Positions 18,056 through 27,047 are shown, counted from the stretch's first letter. The stretch: 64,000 bases of DNA from Caryophanon latum (GCF_001700325.1 NZ_MATO01000037.1:62001-126000); one strand, 5' to 3'. The notes: generated by a model not told the origin, from the letters alone. A program made the numbers and translations.

Positions 18056-18253
18056 TCACTTCTTGTGCTGCTTCATTTCCGACTTCAAGCCTTTATAGCG
18101 CACGATTGCTCCTGTTACAACGAAAAAGAGCCCGATGCCGATGAACACAATTTTGGTCGCGTCATTTAACCACGGCAGCACTTCGAAAATAACCATCAGT
18201 ACGACAAAAATACCTGAAAACATTACAAGCATACCTGCTAAAGAAATACTCAT
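18056..18253 (-). CDS. Small membrane protein, two helices
   Basis: 65 residues: hydrophobic helices at about 5-26 and 35-52, then a basic tail RYKGLKSEMKQHKK. AGAGGTGAG precedes the ATG at 18253. It ends directly at the terminator shared with the beta-helix gene. No recognised family and no close operon partner, since a terminator and 110 bp separate it from the aspartokinase gene. Confidence 0.7.
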   Translation of the reverse strand: MSISLAGMLVMFSGIFVVLMVIFEVLPWLNDATKIVFIGIGLFFVVTGAIVRYKGLKSEMKQHKK

Positions 18254-18318
18254 ATTCGCTCACCTCTTAGCGCATTGTAACGCACGTGCCCACGAAATAC
18301 AACTGTCGAAACAACGCA

Positions 18319-18359
18319 TAAAAAAGCGATGCGAAAAAATATTTCCGCATCGCTTTTTA
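18319..18359 (-). terminator. Intrinsic terminator of the aspartokinase gene
   Basis: AAAAGCGATGCG / CGCATCGCTTTT stem, directly after the stop codon region at 18363. Confidence 0.88.
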
Positions 18360-18362
18360 TGT

Positions 18363-19721
18363 TTACACAGGAACTGCTGTGAAAAATTCCTCGTATAACG
18401 CTTTTAAAATGATGTCCTCGTAGTTTTGAAGCACACCGAACACTAAGCTTACTTCCGAAGAACCTTGGTTGATCATGTCAATGTTAACACCCAGCTTTGA
18501 AATCGCAAGTGCTGCGCGACCTGCTAAGCCTGTGCTATTACGCATACCTTCTCCTACTAATACGACCATTGAGAAGCCGTGGCGGAAGTATACGTGATCA
18601 ACGTGTAATTCGTTTTCAATACGTTGAACGATGCGCTCCTCTTTTTCAGCTGTTAATTGGTTTGAACGCATAATTACGGAAATGTCATCTAAACCAGATG
18701 GCGTATGCTCGTATGAAATGCCTTCTTCTTCCACGATTTGTAATAACTTACGACCGAAGCCGATTTCGCGGTTCATTAAATATTTTGATACGTATAACGT
18801 TGAGAAACCGCTATCTACTGAAATACCTGTTACTGGGCGACCTGTTAACTCACGAGTTGGCACGACACGCGTACCTGGTGCTGACGGGTTGTTCGTATTT
18901 TTAATGTTTACTGGAATGCCTTTTTTGAATACTGGCATTAACGCTTCGTCATGGAATACAGAGAAGCCAGCATATGATAATTCGCGCATTTCGCGGTATG
19001 TGATTTCTTTAATTTCTGCTGGGTTGTTGACGATTTTTGGGTTTGCTGAGAATACGCAGTCCACATCTGTGAAGTTTTCGTATAGCTCTGCATCGACTGC
19101 TGATGCTAAAATCGAACCTGTAATGTCTGAACCACCGCGGTCAAACGTACGTAATATACCGTCTTTCGTATAGCCAAAGAAGCCTGGGAACACGATAATT
19201 TCCTCTGTAGTTGCAAGTGACGCTAAACGCTCATACGCTTCGGGCACTGCAAATGTACGCTCTGGTAAGTCGTTTACAATTAATAAATCTTTCGGGCTTA
19301 CGTAGCGTGCTGGCATACCGATAGAGCTGAAGTACGCTGCAATTACTTTTGCGTTGTTATCTTCACCGCTTGCTTTTAAGCTGTCGATAAATAATTCTGT
19401 ATTTGAACGGTCACCTGCTACACGCTCGCGTAAATCAGCCGCGATTACGTCACAAATGTCTTGTCCTAAGCCAAGCTCTGCTGTAATGTCTTTATAGCGG
19501 TTTACAACTGTTTCAATTTTTGATTCAACGTCTGCGTTTGCAAGTGCTGCATCGGCTAAATCAATTAATAAGTCCGTTACTTTAATATCATCACTTGAGC
19601 GTTTACCAGGTGCAGAAACGACTACGATGCGTCGTTTTTCATCGCTCTTTACGATGTTTGCTACCTTTGTAATTTGCGCTGCGCTCGCTACCGATGTACC
19701 ACCAAATTTACATACGATCAT
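18363..19721 (-). CDS. Aspartate kinase, YclM/ThrD type
   Basis: 452 residues; first enzyme of the aspartate pathway (ATP + aspartate to aspartyl phosphate) that leads to lysine, threonine, methionine and diaminopimelate. The N-terminus MIVCKFGGTSVA is the kinase signature; FPGFFGYTKDG and FDRGGSDITGS belong to the catalytic domain; two C-terminal ACT domains follow (from about 300), including GVNIDMINQGSSEVS. The length matches the single-chain class III-type enzyme YclM of B. subtilis (454) and not LysC alpha/beta, as there is no internal start arrangement. Upstream I see no lysine riboswitch or T-box; a TATACT about 40 bases before the start may be the -10 box. Single-gene unit. Confidence 0.93.
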   Translation of the reverse strand: MIVCKFGGTSVASAAQITKVANIVKSDEKRRIVVVSAPGKRSSDDIKVTDLLIDLADAALANADVESKIETVVNRYKDITAELGLGQDICDVIAADLRERVAGDRSNTELFIDSLKASGEDNNAKVIAAYFSSIGMPARYVSPKDLLIVNDLPERTFAVPEAYERLASLATTEEIIVFPGFFGYTKDGILRTFDRGGSDITGSILASAVDAELYENFTDVDCVFSANPKIVNNPAEIKEITYREMRELSYAGFSVFHDEALMPVFKKGIPVNIKNTNNPSAPGTRVVPTRELTGRPVTGISVDSGFSTLYVSKYLMNREIGFGRKLLQIVEEEGISYEHTPSGLDDISVIMRSNQLTAEKEERIVQRIENELHVDHVYFRHGFSMVVLVGEGMRNSTGLAGRAALAISKLGVNIDMINQGSSEVSLVFGVLQNYEDIILKALYEEFFTAVPV

Positions 19722-20120
19722 TTCACCATCATATCCTTACTTTTAGTATATTTTGTTATGTTGTATATCCGAAAAAAACAATTGAATGTTTACAGTGTAC
19801 AAATAGTATATCGCTACGTCAAGAATTAAATCTGAAAATTTCATCTGTTTACAAAATAGCCACAATTCAATTTTCTCATAATCGCATATGTTCTTTGAAT
19901 TGTATCGAATTTATACAAAATTACAAGCTAAACGGCTTCTTTTGGAAAAAACTATTATTTTTCAAAAGTTATTATCGTTTAAAGTACAAATTCTCTCCAT
20001 TTTCGTTTATTGTGGAAATGTACTGAAACAAATTAACAAACAAACACGTATAGTACATGACAATATTTAATCAAATTAAAAATATGCAGACTGATCTGCT
20101 TACTATAGGAGGTCCTATAT
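19722..20120. other. AT-rich intergenic region between divergent genes
   Basis: 400 bp of markedly AT-rich sequence between aspartokinase (reverse) and the NlpC/P60-like gene (forward). It should hold both promoters. I saw a TATACT -10 candidate on the reverse strand near 19745. I found no riboswitch fold, repeat element or convincing coding frame; frames of 60-110 codons here lack ribosome binding sites. Confidence 0.5.
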
Positions 20121-20666
20121 ATGACAACGCGAACGATTTATGTTGTGCTGACCGCAACACGAACGTGGTTATCACGCACAATTCAACTTGTTACACGTGA
20201 TCGCTACAATCACGTATCGATCGCTCTTGACCCGTTATTACATGAAATGTACAGCTTCGGAAGACGTCATGAAAACAATCCATTCATCGGTGGCTTCACA
20301 CAAGAGAGCCGCACAAGTTCTATTTTTCAACAAGCGTATTGCGCGATTTATAGCTGCGTATTATCGCAGGAGCGCTACATACAGCTACGTAAGCGACTGC
20401 GCGATATGAAAGCGCATTCCACACAATATCAATATCATTTTTTAGGCTTATTTGCACTTTGGTGCGGCTACAAATGGGAGCGTGAAAATACATATTTTTG
20501 CTCGCATTTTATTGCGACGCTGTTTCAAGAAATGCAGTTAGAGCTTCCTTGCAACGAGCCATTTTTTATGCGCCCAAATGATTTCGCCTGCTTACCGTAT
20601 GCAACGTGCGTATATGAAGGGCCATTTGAGCATTATGTAAAATCAAACCTCCCTGTACATACGTAA
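20121..20666 (+). CDS. Permuted NlpC/P60-like (YiiX/LRAT-type) protein
   Basis: 181 residues. The histidine of the catalytic centre comes first (DRYNHVSIAL, about residue 34) and the cysteine late (YFCSHFIATLF, about residue 134). This is the circularly permuted order of the YaeF/YiiX and LRAT-like branch of NlpC/P60 thiol hydrolases. No signal peptide or membrane helix is seen, so it may act in the cytoplasm. AGGAGG lies at the proper distance before the ATG. Members of this branch cleave or transfer amide or ester bonds in lipids or peptides; the substrate here is unknown. Single-gene unit ending at a bidirectional terminator. Confidence 0.78.
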   Translation: MTTRTIYVVLTATRTWLSRTIQLVTRDRYNHVSIALDPLLHEMYSFGRRHENNPFIGGFTQESRTSSIFQQAYCAIYSCVLSQERYIQLRKRLRDMKAHSTQYQYHFLGLFALWCGYKWERENTYFCSHFIATLFQEMQLELPCNEPFFMRPNDFACLPYATCVYEGPFEHYVKSNLPVHT

Positions 20667-20706
20667 AAAAACACAGATTAAGCAACATGCTTAACCTGTG
20701 TTTTTT
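20665..20706. terminator. Bidirectional intrinsic terminator
   Basis: ACACAGATTAAGC / GCTTAACCTGTGT stem with flanking A- and T-runs between convergent genes. Confidence 0.9.
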
Positions 20707-21181
20707 ATCGTCGTGCTAACACTTCACGCACAACATCCTCAATTGTCGACACGATGACCCCATTTTCCTTAATGAGCCCAACGACAAATAAATTACGATA
20801 AATGAATTGATTTTCAAGCGCATTTTCTTTTAGCGCCTCGATTTTTTGCTTGTTGCCTGTTCCTTGCTGGCGCACATCGCTGCATAATGCCACGATCGGA
20901 CGCCCAAGCATGCTAAACGCACCAATTTCTGCAGCAACACCAGAATCGATTTCGACGCCGTCAATCACTGCAACGAGCATATCACTATTGCGCAGCTCCG
21001 CTAAGTCTGCCTTTGCAATTTCCGCGCTGCTTGCGTACGCTTCCTTGTCATTAATTGCATCATTTTCTTGCGGCACGTATAAATGGAACGTGTCATCTGC
21101 TGCGCGTAACGCCTTCGCAATTTCTGCGTTCACATAGCGATCTCCAATTGAAAACAACCCATTTGCTACATATATATTCAT
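20705..21181 (-). CDS. Nucleoside 2-deoxyribosyltransferase family protein
   Basis: 158 residues, the typical length. N-terminal MNIYVANGLFSIGDR, the central ADLAELRNSDMLVAVIDG and the catalytic-site motif VEIDSGVAAEIGAFSMLG (glutamate nucleophile in the A-E-I-G context) match the family that transfers deoxyribose between bases or hydrolyses deoxynucleosides. It lies 15 bp downstream of topB with AAGGGG before the ATG, so the two are co-transcribed; the topB-NDT pairing may reflect nucleotide salvage near DNA metabolism (inference). Confidence 0.88.
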   Translation of the reverse strand: MNIYVANGLFSIGDRYVNAEIAKALRAADDTFHLYVPQENDAINDKEAYASSAEIAKADLAELRNSDMLVAVIDGVEIDSGVAAEIGAFSMLGRPIVALCSDVRQQGTGNKQKIEALKENALENQFIYRNLFVVGLIKENGVIVSTIEDVVREVLARR

Positions 21182-21196
21182 ATTGTCACTACCCCT

Positions 21197-23257
21197 TTAT
21201 TTCTCTTTGTCTGGAAACTGTGGAAAAATAAATTCCAGCTTGGCACCGTTTAACTTTAACTTCGCTTTACTTTTTTTACCTGACTTCCACGTAAACATAA
21301 TATCATTCGTTTCATCGCCGCGCAGTAGCTTCTTCACATTTGTCGGTGAAATTTTCCCTTTCAGCATCGTTTTCGCCACGAAAAATTCGCACGTCTTATC
21401 TTCGCAATGGTAGCTTTTAAACCCTTCAATAACGCGCTTTTGACATGTCGGGCATTTCCCTAGCACGACGACTTCCTGCTGCGCAACGGCAATATCAAGC
21501 TGCTTTAACTTATTTGTTGTGTCATGAATAAATGCAAGCATATCCGCATAAAAATCGCGCGACGACAGCTGTCCGTCAACAATATCCTTTAACTTTTTAC
21601 TCCAAATAGCCGTCAGCTCTGGCGACACGACGTCATGTCCTTGTAGCTGAGCGATGACTGCGCGCCCAAATGCGGTTGCACGAAATGACTTTTTGTCACG
21701 CTCGATCATGCCGATTGCAAGCAGCTTTTCAATTATTTCAGCGCGCGTTGCCGATGTGCCAATCCCCTCTGCATCCTTTAATATAGCTCGTAGCTTCGCG
21801 TCCTCAACGAATCGCCCTGCATGAAACATCGCATCGAGCAATGAGCTGTCCGTATACCGCGGCGGTGGCTCGGTCATTTTCGATAAAATAAGCTTTTGCT
21901 GAATTGAAAGTACGTCTCCTTGCTGCATGAACGGCAATGGTAGCTCCTCTTTCTTTTTATGCGTTTCGTACAGCGCAGTGAAGCCTTTTTCAATGACCAT
22001 TTTACCGCGCGCTTTAAACGTTTCACCGCCACTCGTTAATACGACGGTCGTTTCGTCAAACGTATACGGCGGTAAAAAAATCGACAGCAGCCGCTTCGCA
22101 ACGAGCTCATACACGCGTTGCTCTGCCATGCTAAGCGATGCAAATTTCGGCGTTACGTCCGTTAATGTAATCGCATGATGGTCGGTTAGCTTTTTATCAT
22201 CGACGTAGCGCTTTGACTGCATAATGCGTGACGTATTTTGCCCTGCGATGTACTGCACCGCTTGCTGTAGCTGTGGCACACTTTGTGCAGCTTGTACATT
22301 TCGCTCAATGTGCTGTGCGAAATTTGTCGGCAAGTGTTTCGACTCAGTCCTCGGATACGTAATAAGCTTTTTTTCATACAAGCTTTGCGCAATTTTTAAC
22401 GTATCGCTCGACGTCATGCCATAAAACTTATTCGCTTCCTTTTGCAGTTCGAGCAATGAATGCAGCATCGGCGCGGGAATCGTTTTGCGCTCTGTTTCAA
22501 GCGATGCGACGACAGCGTGCCCCGTAATGCGTGCAAGCACCGCCTCCGCTTCCTCTTTTTTATCGAAGCGATTAATTTTGTCCTTAAACCAAAGCGCTTT
22601 AAACGAGCCGAAATGAAGCTCAATTTGGAAATACGGCTTTGGCTCGAACGACTGAATTTCCTCCTCGCGCTCGGCAACAATCGCAAGCGTCGGCGTCATA
22701 ACGCGTCCTACTTTAATCGTACGCCCACCTTTTATTGTTGCAATACGCGTGCAATTCAAGCCGATGAGCCAGTCAAACACCATACGATACATCGCTGCAT
22801 TGCGCAAGTTGCGAATGAGTGGGTCGTTTTCATCAAGCAGTGATGTCAATGCCGTACGAATCGCTGGCTCGGTCGTTTGAGATGTCCAAAAGCGCTTTAC
22901 CGGTAATGTACAGCCTACCTTTTTATAAAACGAGTAAAAAATGTTCTCACCTTCCATCCCAGCATCACACGCATTAATGATGAAGTCGTAGCGATTTGTC
23001 TTTAACAGCTGCTCGATTTCACGATACACTTTTGCTGCTGTTTTTTTGACGCGAAACTCAAAGCGCGAAGGAATCATCGGCAAGACGTTTAAATCCCACT
23101 TTTTCCACTCGGCGTTATATTCGTGTGGCTCCTTTAGTTCGACGACATGCCCGACGAACGATGTAAAATCAATCGATAGCTCCATGTTCATTTGTTTATA
23201 CACTTTTTGAATATCCCGCATTAGTGACGGTTTTTCTGCAATTAATAATGCACGCAC
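21197..23257 (-). CDS. topB: DNA topoisomerase III (type IA)
   Basis: 686 residues; relaxes and decatenates DNA by single-strand passage. The TOPRIM domain begins LLIAEKPS (E8). Its acidic cluster reads ACDAGMEGE (D98 to E104): the usual arginine of D-x-x-R-E-G is methionine 101. The catalytic tyrosine is Y301 in LITYPRTES. The C-terminus carries one four-cysteine zinc ribbon (CPTC...CEDKTC). The start is a GTG at 23257 behind GGCGAGGTGAG, and an LLIAEKPS N-terminus right after the start fits the family. First gene of a two-gene unit with the deoxyribosyltransferase. No conjugation genes are nearby, so this is the chromosomal type. Confidence 0.93.
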   Translation of the reverse strand: MRALLIAEKPSLMRDIQKVYKQMNMELSIDFTSFVGHVVELKEPHEYNAEWKKWDLNVLPMIPSRFEFRVKKTAAKVYREIEQLLKTNRYDFIINACDAGMEGENIFYSFYKKVGCTLPVKRFWTSQTTEPAIRTALTSLLDENDPLIRNLRNAAMYRMVFDWLIGLNCTRIATIKGGRTIKVGRVMTPTLAIVAEREEEIQSFEPKPYFQIELHFGSFKALWFKDKINRFDKKEEAEAVLARITGHAVVASLETERKTIPAPMLHSLLELQKEANKFYGMTSSDTLKIAQSLYEKKLITYPRTESKHLPTNFAQHIERNVQAAQSVPQLQQAVQYIAGQNTSRIMQSKRYVDDKKLTDHHAITLTDVTPKFASLSMAEQRVYELVAKRLLSIFLPPYTFDETTVVLTSGGETFKARGKMVIEKGFTALYETHKKKEELPLPFMQQGDVLSIQQKLILSKMTEPPPRYTDSSLLDAMFHAGRFVEDAKLRAILKDAEGIGTSATRAEIIEKLLAIGMIERDKKSFRATAFGRAVIAQLQGHDVVSPELTAIWSKKLKDIVDGQLSSRDFYADMLAFIHDTTNKLKQLDIAVAQQEVVVLGKCPTCQKRVIEGFKSYHCEDKTCEFFVAKTMLKGKISPTNVKKLLRGDETNDIMFTWKSGKKSKAKLKLNGAKLEFIFPQFPDKEK

Positions 23258-23303
23258 AGTTTCTCACCTCGCCTTTATTATATCGTTTTTACGAAGATGA
23301 ACG

Positions 23304-23343
23304 CAAAAAAGGAAGCGTTCTAGCATACGCTAAAACACTTCCC
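23304..23343 (-). terminator. Intrinsic terminator of the alpha/beta hydrolase gene
   Basis: On the reverse strand GGAAGTGTTTTAGCG pairs with CTAGAACGCTTCC, followed by TTTTTT. Confidence 0.85.
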
Positions 23344-23347
23344 TCTC

Positions 23348-24079
23348 TCACGTTAAAAATTGCTTTACTGCCTCAACAAATGCAGACTCGTCCTCAAGCA
23401 TACCTAAATGCCCAGTGCGCGTAATAACCTTTTGAATATTGCGATTATTTGTTTCGATCGGCTTTACTGCACCGTCCTCGCTTCCTTGTATGACAAGTGT
23501 TGGCACATCGAGCGTTTGTAAAAAATCACGCTGATCTGGGCGCGTTTTCATCGCCTGCAATGCCTTAATAAGCCCGTCTTCTGTTGCGCGCTTTCCGATG
23601 TTTCGCGCTACGTCAATCGCCTGTTGTGTAGCATCTTTAGCAAAAAAGTTTTCAATGACGCTATCGACAAATGCATCGACACCGTTCGCTTTAATGTATT
23701 GTGCCTGCTGATCACGCTTTTGTTTTGCCTCTACATCGTCTGGTGAAGCAGAGGAATACGCTAAAATCGCACGCTTAATCGGAAATCGTTTCGTCTCAAG
23801 CACGGCAAGCGTAATGTAGCCACCTAACGAATGTCCAAGCCAGTTCACTTCTTGAATGCCTTCATGCTTTAATACATCAATGACCTCATCTGCGTAGTCA
23901 TACACGCTATATGCGTCCTTCTCCATCTCGCTATTACCATGCCCTGGCAGCTCAACTGAAATGACGTCGTATTGCTGCTCCAAGCGCTCCGTAACACCCT
24001 CAAAAATATCTTTACTACCTAAAAACCCATGCACAAGTACAAGTGGCTCGCCGCTTCCTCGTCTTACATAGTTTAACAT
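23348..24079 (-). CDS. Alpha/beta-fold hydrolase
   Basis: 243 residues of the MhpC/YtxM-like branch. Oxyanion HGF at the N-terminus (VLVHGFLGS), nucleophile elbow GHSLGG (serine near residue 94), acid in GSEDGA and histidine in TGHLGMLE give a complete catalytic triad. PGHGNS is also typical. No signal peptide: intracellular. AAGGGGATGG precedes the ATG. It could be an esterase or a MenH-like enzyme, but no men genes are nearby, so the substrate remains open. Confidence 0.88.
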   Translation of the reverse strand: MLNYVRRGSGEPLVLVHGFLGSKDIFEGVTERLEQQYDVISVELPGHGNSEMEKDAYSVYDYADEVIDVLKHEGIQEVNWLGHSLGGYITLAVLETKRFPIKRAILAYSSASPDDVEAKQKRDQQAQYIKANGVDAFVDSVIENFFAKDATQQAIDVARNIGKRATEDGLIKALQAMKTRPDQRDFLQTLDVPTLVIQGSEDGAVKPIETNNRNIQKVITRTGHLGMLEDESAFVEAVKQFLT

Positions 24080-24127
24080 CGGTCCATCCCCTTCCCATCT
24101 GTTACATGTTTAACCGAAAAGCAACGT

Positions 24128-24616
24128 TTACAAACATGATGATGTGAACACTTTGCGGTACGTCAGCGTCTTTAACGTATGCCCAAAAAATGGCTCTTCA
24201 AATGAATCCGTTATTTCAAATCCTTTCGCCTCATAAAACTGGCGACCGACTAAGTTTTCCTTTTCGACATTTAAATAAATGGCACGCGGTGATAGCTCGT
24301 TAATGCCATGTGTAAGCAGCTGTGAGCCAATCCCTTTTCCTTGCTCACTTGGCAGCACATAAATAGCCGCAAGTTCCACCTCATCGTTGTCATGCAGCGC
24401 TGAAAAATTTGCATAGCCGACAACTTCATCGTCTTTTACTGCAACGTAAAAGTTCGTATTCACTAAACGCTCTTTCAAACGCTCTACTGAATATGCTTGC
24501 TGTAAAAACGGCTTTTGAATATCTCTTGGAATAATCCCCTCGTACGTTGCATGCCAGCTAATAGCCGCAATATGTTGAATCGCTTCAATATCTGTTTCCT
24601 TCATCGTTCGAATCAT
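24128..24616 (-). CDS. GNAT family N-acetyltransferase
   Basis: 162 residues. Typical order: N-terminal MIRTMKETDIEAI, central VVGYANFSALHDNDEVELAAIYVLP, acetyl-CoA loop SEQGKGIGSQLL (Q/R-x-x-G-x-G/A), and C-terminal QFYEAKGFE. It resembles the PaiA polyamine-acetyltransferase type of bacilli, but this is only a general similarity; the substrate cannot be read from the sequence. GGGGGATGAG precedes the ATG. It is 48 bp upstream of the hydrolase on the same strand and 21 bp downstream of a small membrane protein, so the three may be co-transcribed. Confidence 0.88.
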   Translation of the reverse strand: MIRTMKETDIEAIQHIAAISWHATYEGIIPRDIQKPFLQQAYSVERLKERLVNTNFYVAVKDDEVVGYANFSALHDNDEVELAAIYVLPSEQGKGIGSQLLTHGINELSPRAIYLNVEKENLVGRQFYEAKGFEITDSFEEPFFGHTLKTLTYRKVFTSSCL

Positions 24617-24637
24617 TACTACTCATCCCCCAGTTGA

Positions 24638-24874
24638 TTACGGCATACGCTCGTAATTCGTAAATACGACAATATACGCAATGACAATGCACAAAATACC
24701 TGCAACGTCTCGTAAAAATAGCAGCATATTGCCCTTTTCTTTTGGCTTTGGTGCTTTTCGTATCGTAATGGCAACTAAAATCGTCAGCCCGATGAATACG
24801 AGCGGATACAAATAGCCGCCAAATAATAATGCGACAATCGCTACACTATATAGCGCTAATAATGCAAAAAACAT
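24638..24874 (-). CDS. Small membrane protein
   Basis: 78 residues with three hydrophobic segments (about 2-18, 19-37, 52-70) and a basic loop RKAPKPKEKGN between the second and third. No family recognised. AAGGAGG is 14 bases before the ATG, longer than usual, and no alternative in-frame start exists closer. Lies between the uridine-kinase-like and GNAT genes on the same strand. Confidence 0.65.
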   Translation of the reverse strand: MFFALLALYSVAIVALLFGGYLYPLVFIGLTILVAITIRKAPKPKEKGNMLLFLRDVAGILCIVIAYIVVFTNYERMP

Positions 24875-24913
24875 ATGTATGAAACAAGCCTCCTTTTATG
24901 TAAATACGCACGA

Positions 24914-25486
24914 CTAGACGTCTTCTACTTCTTCCTGCTGCTGCATACCTACAAAGACGACATCTGCATAACGGTGCGGTAAATACGTCTGAATATAGTA
25001 TACCTCCTTTGGCAAATAGTCTTGCCAATATGCTTTCATCTCTTCTCCGTCTTTTTCCACAAGTCGCTTATAACGTTCCAAAATCGGCGTTTCCACCCAA
25101 ATTTTTAAATCATAGTACGGCGCAAGCGCTAAGCATGTGCTAAATGAGCCTTCAATAACGATGATGCCTTGTGGTGCAATATGTAACCATTGCTGCATTG
25201 TTGGCTCAGTCGGATCGTAGCGCCAATATTTCGCTGCCTTCTTTTTTGCAAGTGGTAAAATGACCTGTTCTTTCAGACGACGCCAATCGAGTGCCGCATC
25301 AACTGTATCCTCCTGCTGAGCAAGCGGCACGATAAAGTCCTCCGTCGAAATAATCGTTACGTTCGGTAGTTGTTGCTCAATGTATGTCGCAAGCGTCGTT
25401 TTGCCTGCACCGCTGCATCCATCAATGGCTATGATCAATGGACGTGAACTGTCTTCTAATTGCTTTAGTTGCTGTAAAATATCCAT
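24914..25486 (-). CDS. Uridine kinase-like P-loop kinase
   Basis: About 190 residues. P-loop IDGCSGAGKTT, then ISTEDFIVPL, a YDPTEP segment, IIVIEGSFST and an ERYKRLVEKDGE lid region, the order found in uridine kinase/phosphoribulokinase-fold proteins (UDK-like family common in bacilli). The predicted reaction is phosphorylation of a nucleoside or another small molecule. The start is uncertain: the frame is open to a GTG at 25519, but the ATG at 25486 gives the usual distance to the P-loop; neither has a strong ribosome binding site. Probably heads the unit with the small membrane protein and GNAT gene. Confidence 0.78.
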   Translation of the reverse strand: MDILQQLKQLEDSSRPLIIAIDGCSGAGKTTLATYIEQQLPNVTIISTEDFIVPLAQQEDTVDAALDWRRLKEQVILPLAKKKAAKYWRYDPTEPTMQQWLHIAPQGIIVIEGSFSTCLALAPYYDLKIWVETPILERYKRLVEKDGEEMKAYWQDYLPKEVYYIQTYLPHRYADVVFVGMQQQEEVEDV

Positions 25487-25664
25487 TTTGTATAAACCGC
25501 TACTAAAAACAGCTTCCACATCAATTGTGAGATGATGCTACGTATTCATCACGTAACATGCAGCACGAACAGCATCCGCTGCGACTGCCTGTTTTTATAG
25601 CAGAGGTCACCTGCCTTTCTATTTTCATTTCATGCACCGCCGCATTATATTCGATGCTTTTTTT

Positions 25665-25895
25665 CAAGTCTGTTGATTAGTCATTTATATCCAGTGAAAT
25701 CGGCTGTTTCAGCAACAATTTGGAAATAAATGCTGCATGTTAATAGCAGTAAGCGCCACTACACGCGTCATCACCTTCATGACAAACATCGTGTTCGCCG
25801 CCGATCCCCAGGAATTGATCTGCCTCGAGTAAGCGCAGAGGCAAAGCGAGCCGCCATACGCGAACTGCCAGTTGAATGGCGAATCAACACGCTTG
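25665..25895. repeat. Miniature inverted-repeat element, family A (copy A3)
   Basis: 231-bp element with ends CAAGTCTGTTGATTAGTC and (opposite strand) CAAGCGTGTTGATTCGCC. The interior has the CGCCACTACACGCGTC / CTTCATGACAAACATCGTG module shared with B3 and the TCTGCCTCGAGTAAGCGCAG module shared with A4. No target duplication could be recognised. It sits in the 650-bp gap between the uridine-kinase-like gene and the gene at 26136; the remainder of this gap shows only the promoter at 26053-26080. Confidence 0.85.
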
Positions 25896-26052
25896 TTAAA
25901 TTATATCGCGAATGATGCCATTTAGGGGTATTTTTCGCCACTGTTGCCAATTTACTGCTTCATGCTTATTATACATTGATTAAGCAAATCATTGGTGTAA
26001 TGTGCTTATTTTAGTCAAATGCATCGACCAAACAAGCTCCGACAAGTATTTT

Positions 26053-26080
26053 TAAACATTTTACAGAAAAATGTTATAAT
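26053..26080 (+). promoter_or_regulatory. Candidate sigma-A promoter
   Basis: TAAACA, 16 bp, perfect TATAAT, 55 bp upstream of the ATG at 26136. The -35 box matches the consensus at 4 of 6 positions. Confidence 0.55.
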
Positions 26081-26135
26081 TAAATAGAAAAAATACGCAT
26101 TTCTTGCTACACTACATAAGTAAGGGGGTGCATAT

Positions 26136-26513
26136 ATGAAACGTACGATTTATTGGATTATTCCACTTGGCATTTTAGTTGCATTAGGTATTTATTATTG
26201 GCCGCAGGAAGAAATTACAGATAACGAATTTATTGAATATGTCCAAACAACTACATACAACGAAACAACATATGCAACATTAATGGACAATAATTGTAGC
26301 GAAACGAATTGGGTATACTTCGCGACAAATAAAAGACAAGATGTTGTCGAGTTTAAAGGCACATGCGCCGTCGACGGTAAAGACCAAAAGTTAAACGTGC
26401 AATTTTTAGTTGATCCAGACATGACGACAGTCGACGTTGGGGCGATGCTAATCGCAAATGAAAAAGTAGAAGATAAAAAGCGTGATGCTACACTTGCACA
26501 ATTTAATTCATAA
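26136..26513 (+). CDS. Exported or membrane-anchored protein of unknown function
   Basis: 125 residues. MKRTIYWIIPLGILVALGIYYW is a single N-terminal hydrophobic segment after two basic residues, a signal anchor or uncleaved signal; the rest is hydrophilic and acidic with two cysteines (NNCSETNW and GTCAVD) about 23 residues apart that could form an extracellular disulfide. AAGGGGGTG precedes the ATG. No family recognised. Single-gene unit between a promoter and a bidirectional terminator. Confidence 0.75.
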   Translation: MKRTIYWIIPLGILVALGIYYWPQEEITDNEFIEYVQTTTYNETTYATLMDNNCSETNWVYFATNKRQDVVEFKGTCAVDGKDQKLNVQFLVDPDMTTVDVGAMLIANEKVEDKKRDATLAQFNS

Positions 26514-26515
26514 CA

Positions 26516-26556
26516 TAAAAAGCAACGTCCAATAATTTCGCGGACGTTGCTTTTTG
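26516..26556. terminator. Bidirectional intrinsic terminator
   Basis: AAAAGCAACGTCC / GGACGTTGCTTTT stem between convergent genes. Confidence 0.9.
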
Positions 26557-26560
26557 TCAT

Positions 26561-26749
26561 TCATATAACTTGCCTCGCGATTTCTTGCTCCAAATTACAT
26601 AGCTCTCGTTCTAAGCGCTTTAACTCCATCGCCATTAATGTATGTTCTCGTTCATTTTTTGCACGAAAGGCATTGCGCTTTTCCAAAAGCCGCTCCACCC
26701 TGCCAACCATCAGCAAGTAACGATGCTCCGGTAAAAAAATAGGATTCAT
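26561..26749 (-). CDS. Small coiled-coil protein
   Basis: 62 residues, highly charged and helical (LLEKRNAFRAKNERE, ELKRLERELCNLEQEIA with heptad leucines). No signal or membrane segment. The ATG at 26749 has GAGGTGG ten bases upstream; a TTG seven codons earlier lies inside that ribosome binding site and is rejected. Family not recognised; such short coiled-coil proteins are common in bacilli. Confidence 0.65.
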   Translation of the reverse strand: MNPIFLPEHRYLLMVGRVERLLEKRNAFRAKNEREHTLMAMELKRLERELCNLEQEIARQVI

Positions 26750-26900
26750 GCTTACTGCCACCTCTTTCAATTACAGTTTCTTTAGTATCAAATACGCTTA
26801 CATGTCATTTACCCCACCATGTGCAAAAGAAACATTTTTGATAAAAATGATACTTTTTTGACACAAAAAGAGCATATATCATATAAAAAGAACTATATAG

Positions 26901-27014
26901 ACGGTGAATGTATTTTAGCGTTTTGTTCGTCGGCTCGTCTCTCGCTCACGCTTTTCCCGCAGGAGTCCGCCTCTTGTTTCGAGCCTCATTCACATTCTAA
27001 ATTTCAATCACCTT
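26901..27014. repeat. Miniature inverted-repeat element, family C (copy C1)
   Basis: 114-bp element with ends ACGGTGAATG and (opposite strand) AAGGTGATTG. It is flanked by CTATATAG (26893-26900) and GTATATAG (27015-27022), 7 of 8 bases identical. The interior has CACGCTTTTCCCGCAGG and AGTCCGCCTCTTGTTTCGAG, the core also found in family B. The same ends and nearly the same target occur at 53039-53141. Confidence 0.82.
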
Positions 27015-27047
27015 GTATATAGCAAAAGTAAAAAGTAACAAAAAGAT

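Noticed and set aside
19722-20120. Lysine riboswitch or T-box in front of aspartokinase
   Set aside because: No lysine-element motifs, specifier-loop or T-box (UGGN) sequence with terminator/antiterminator could be found; the region is simply AT-rich.
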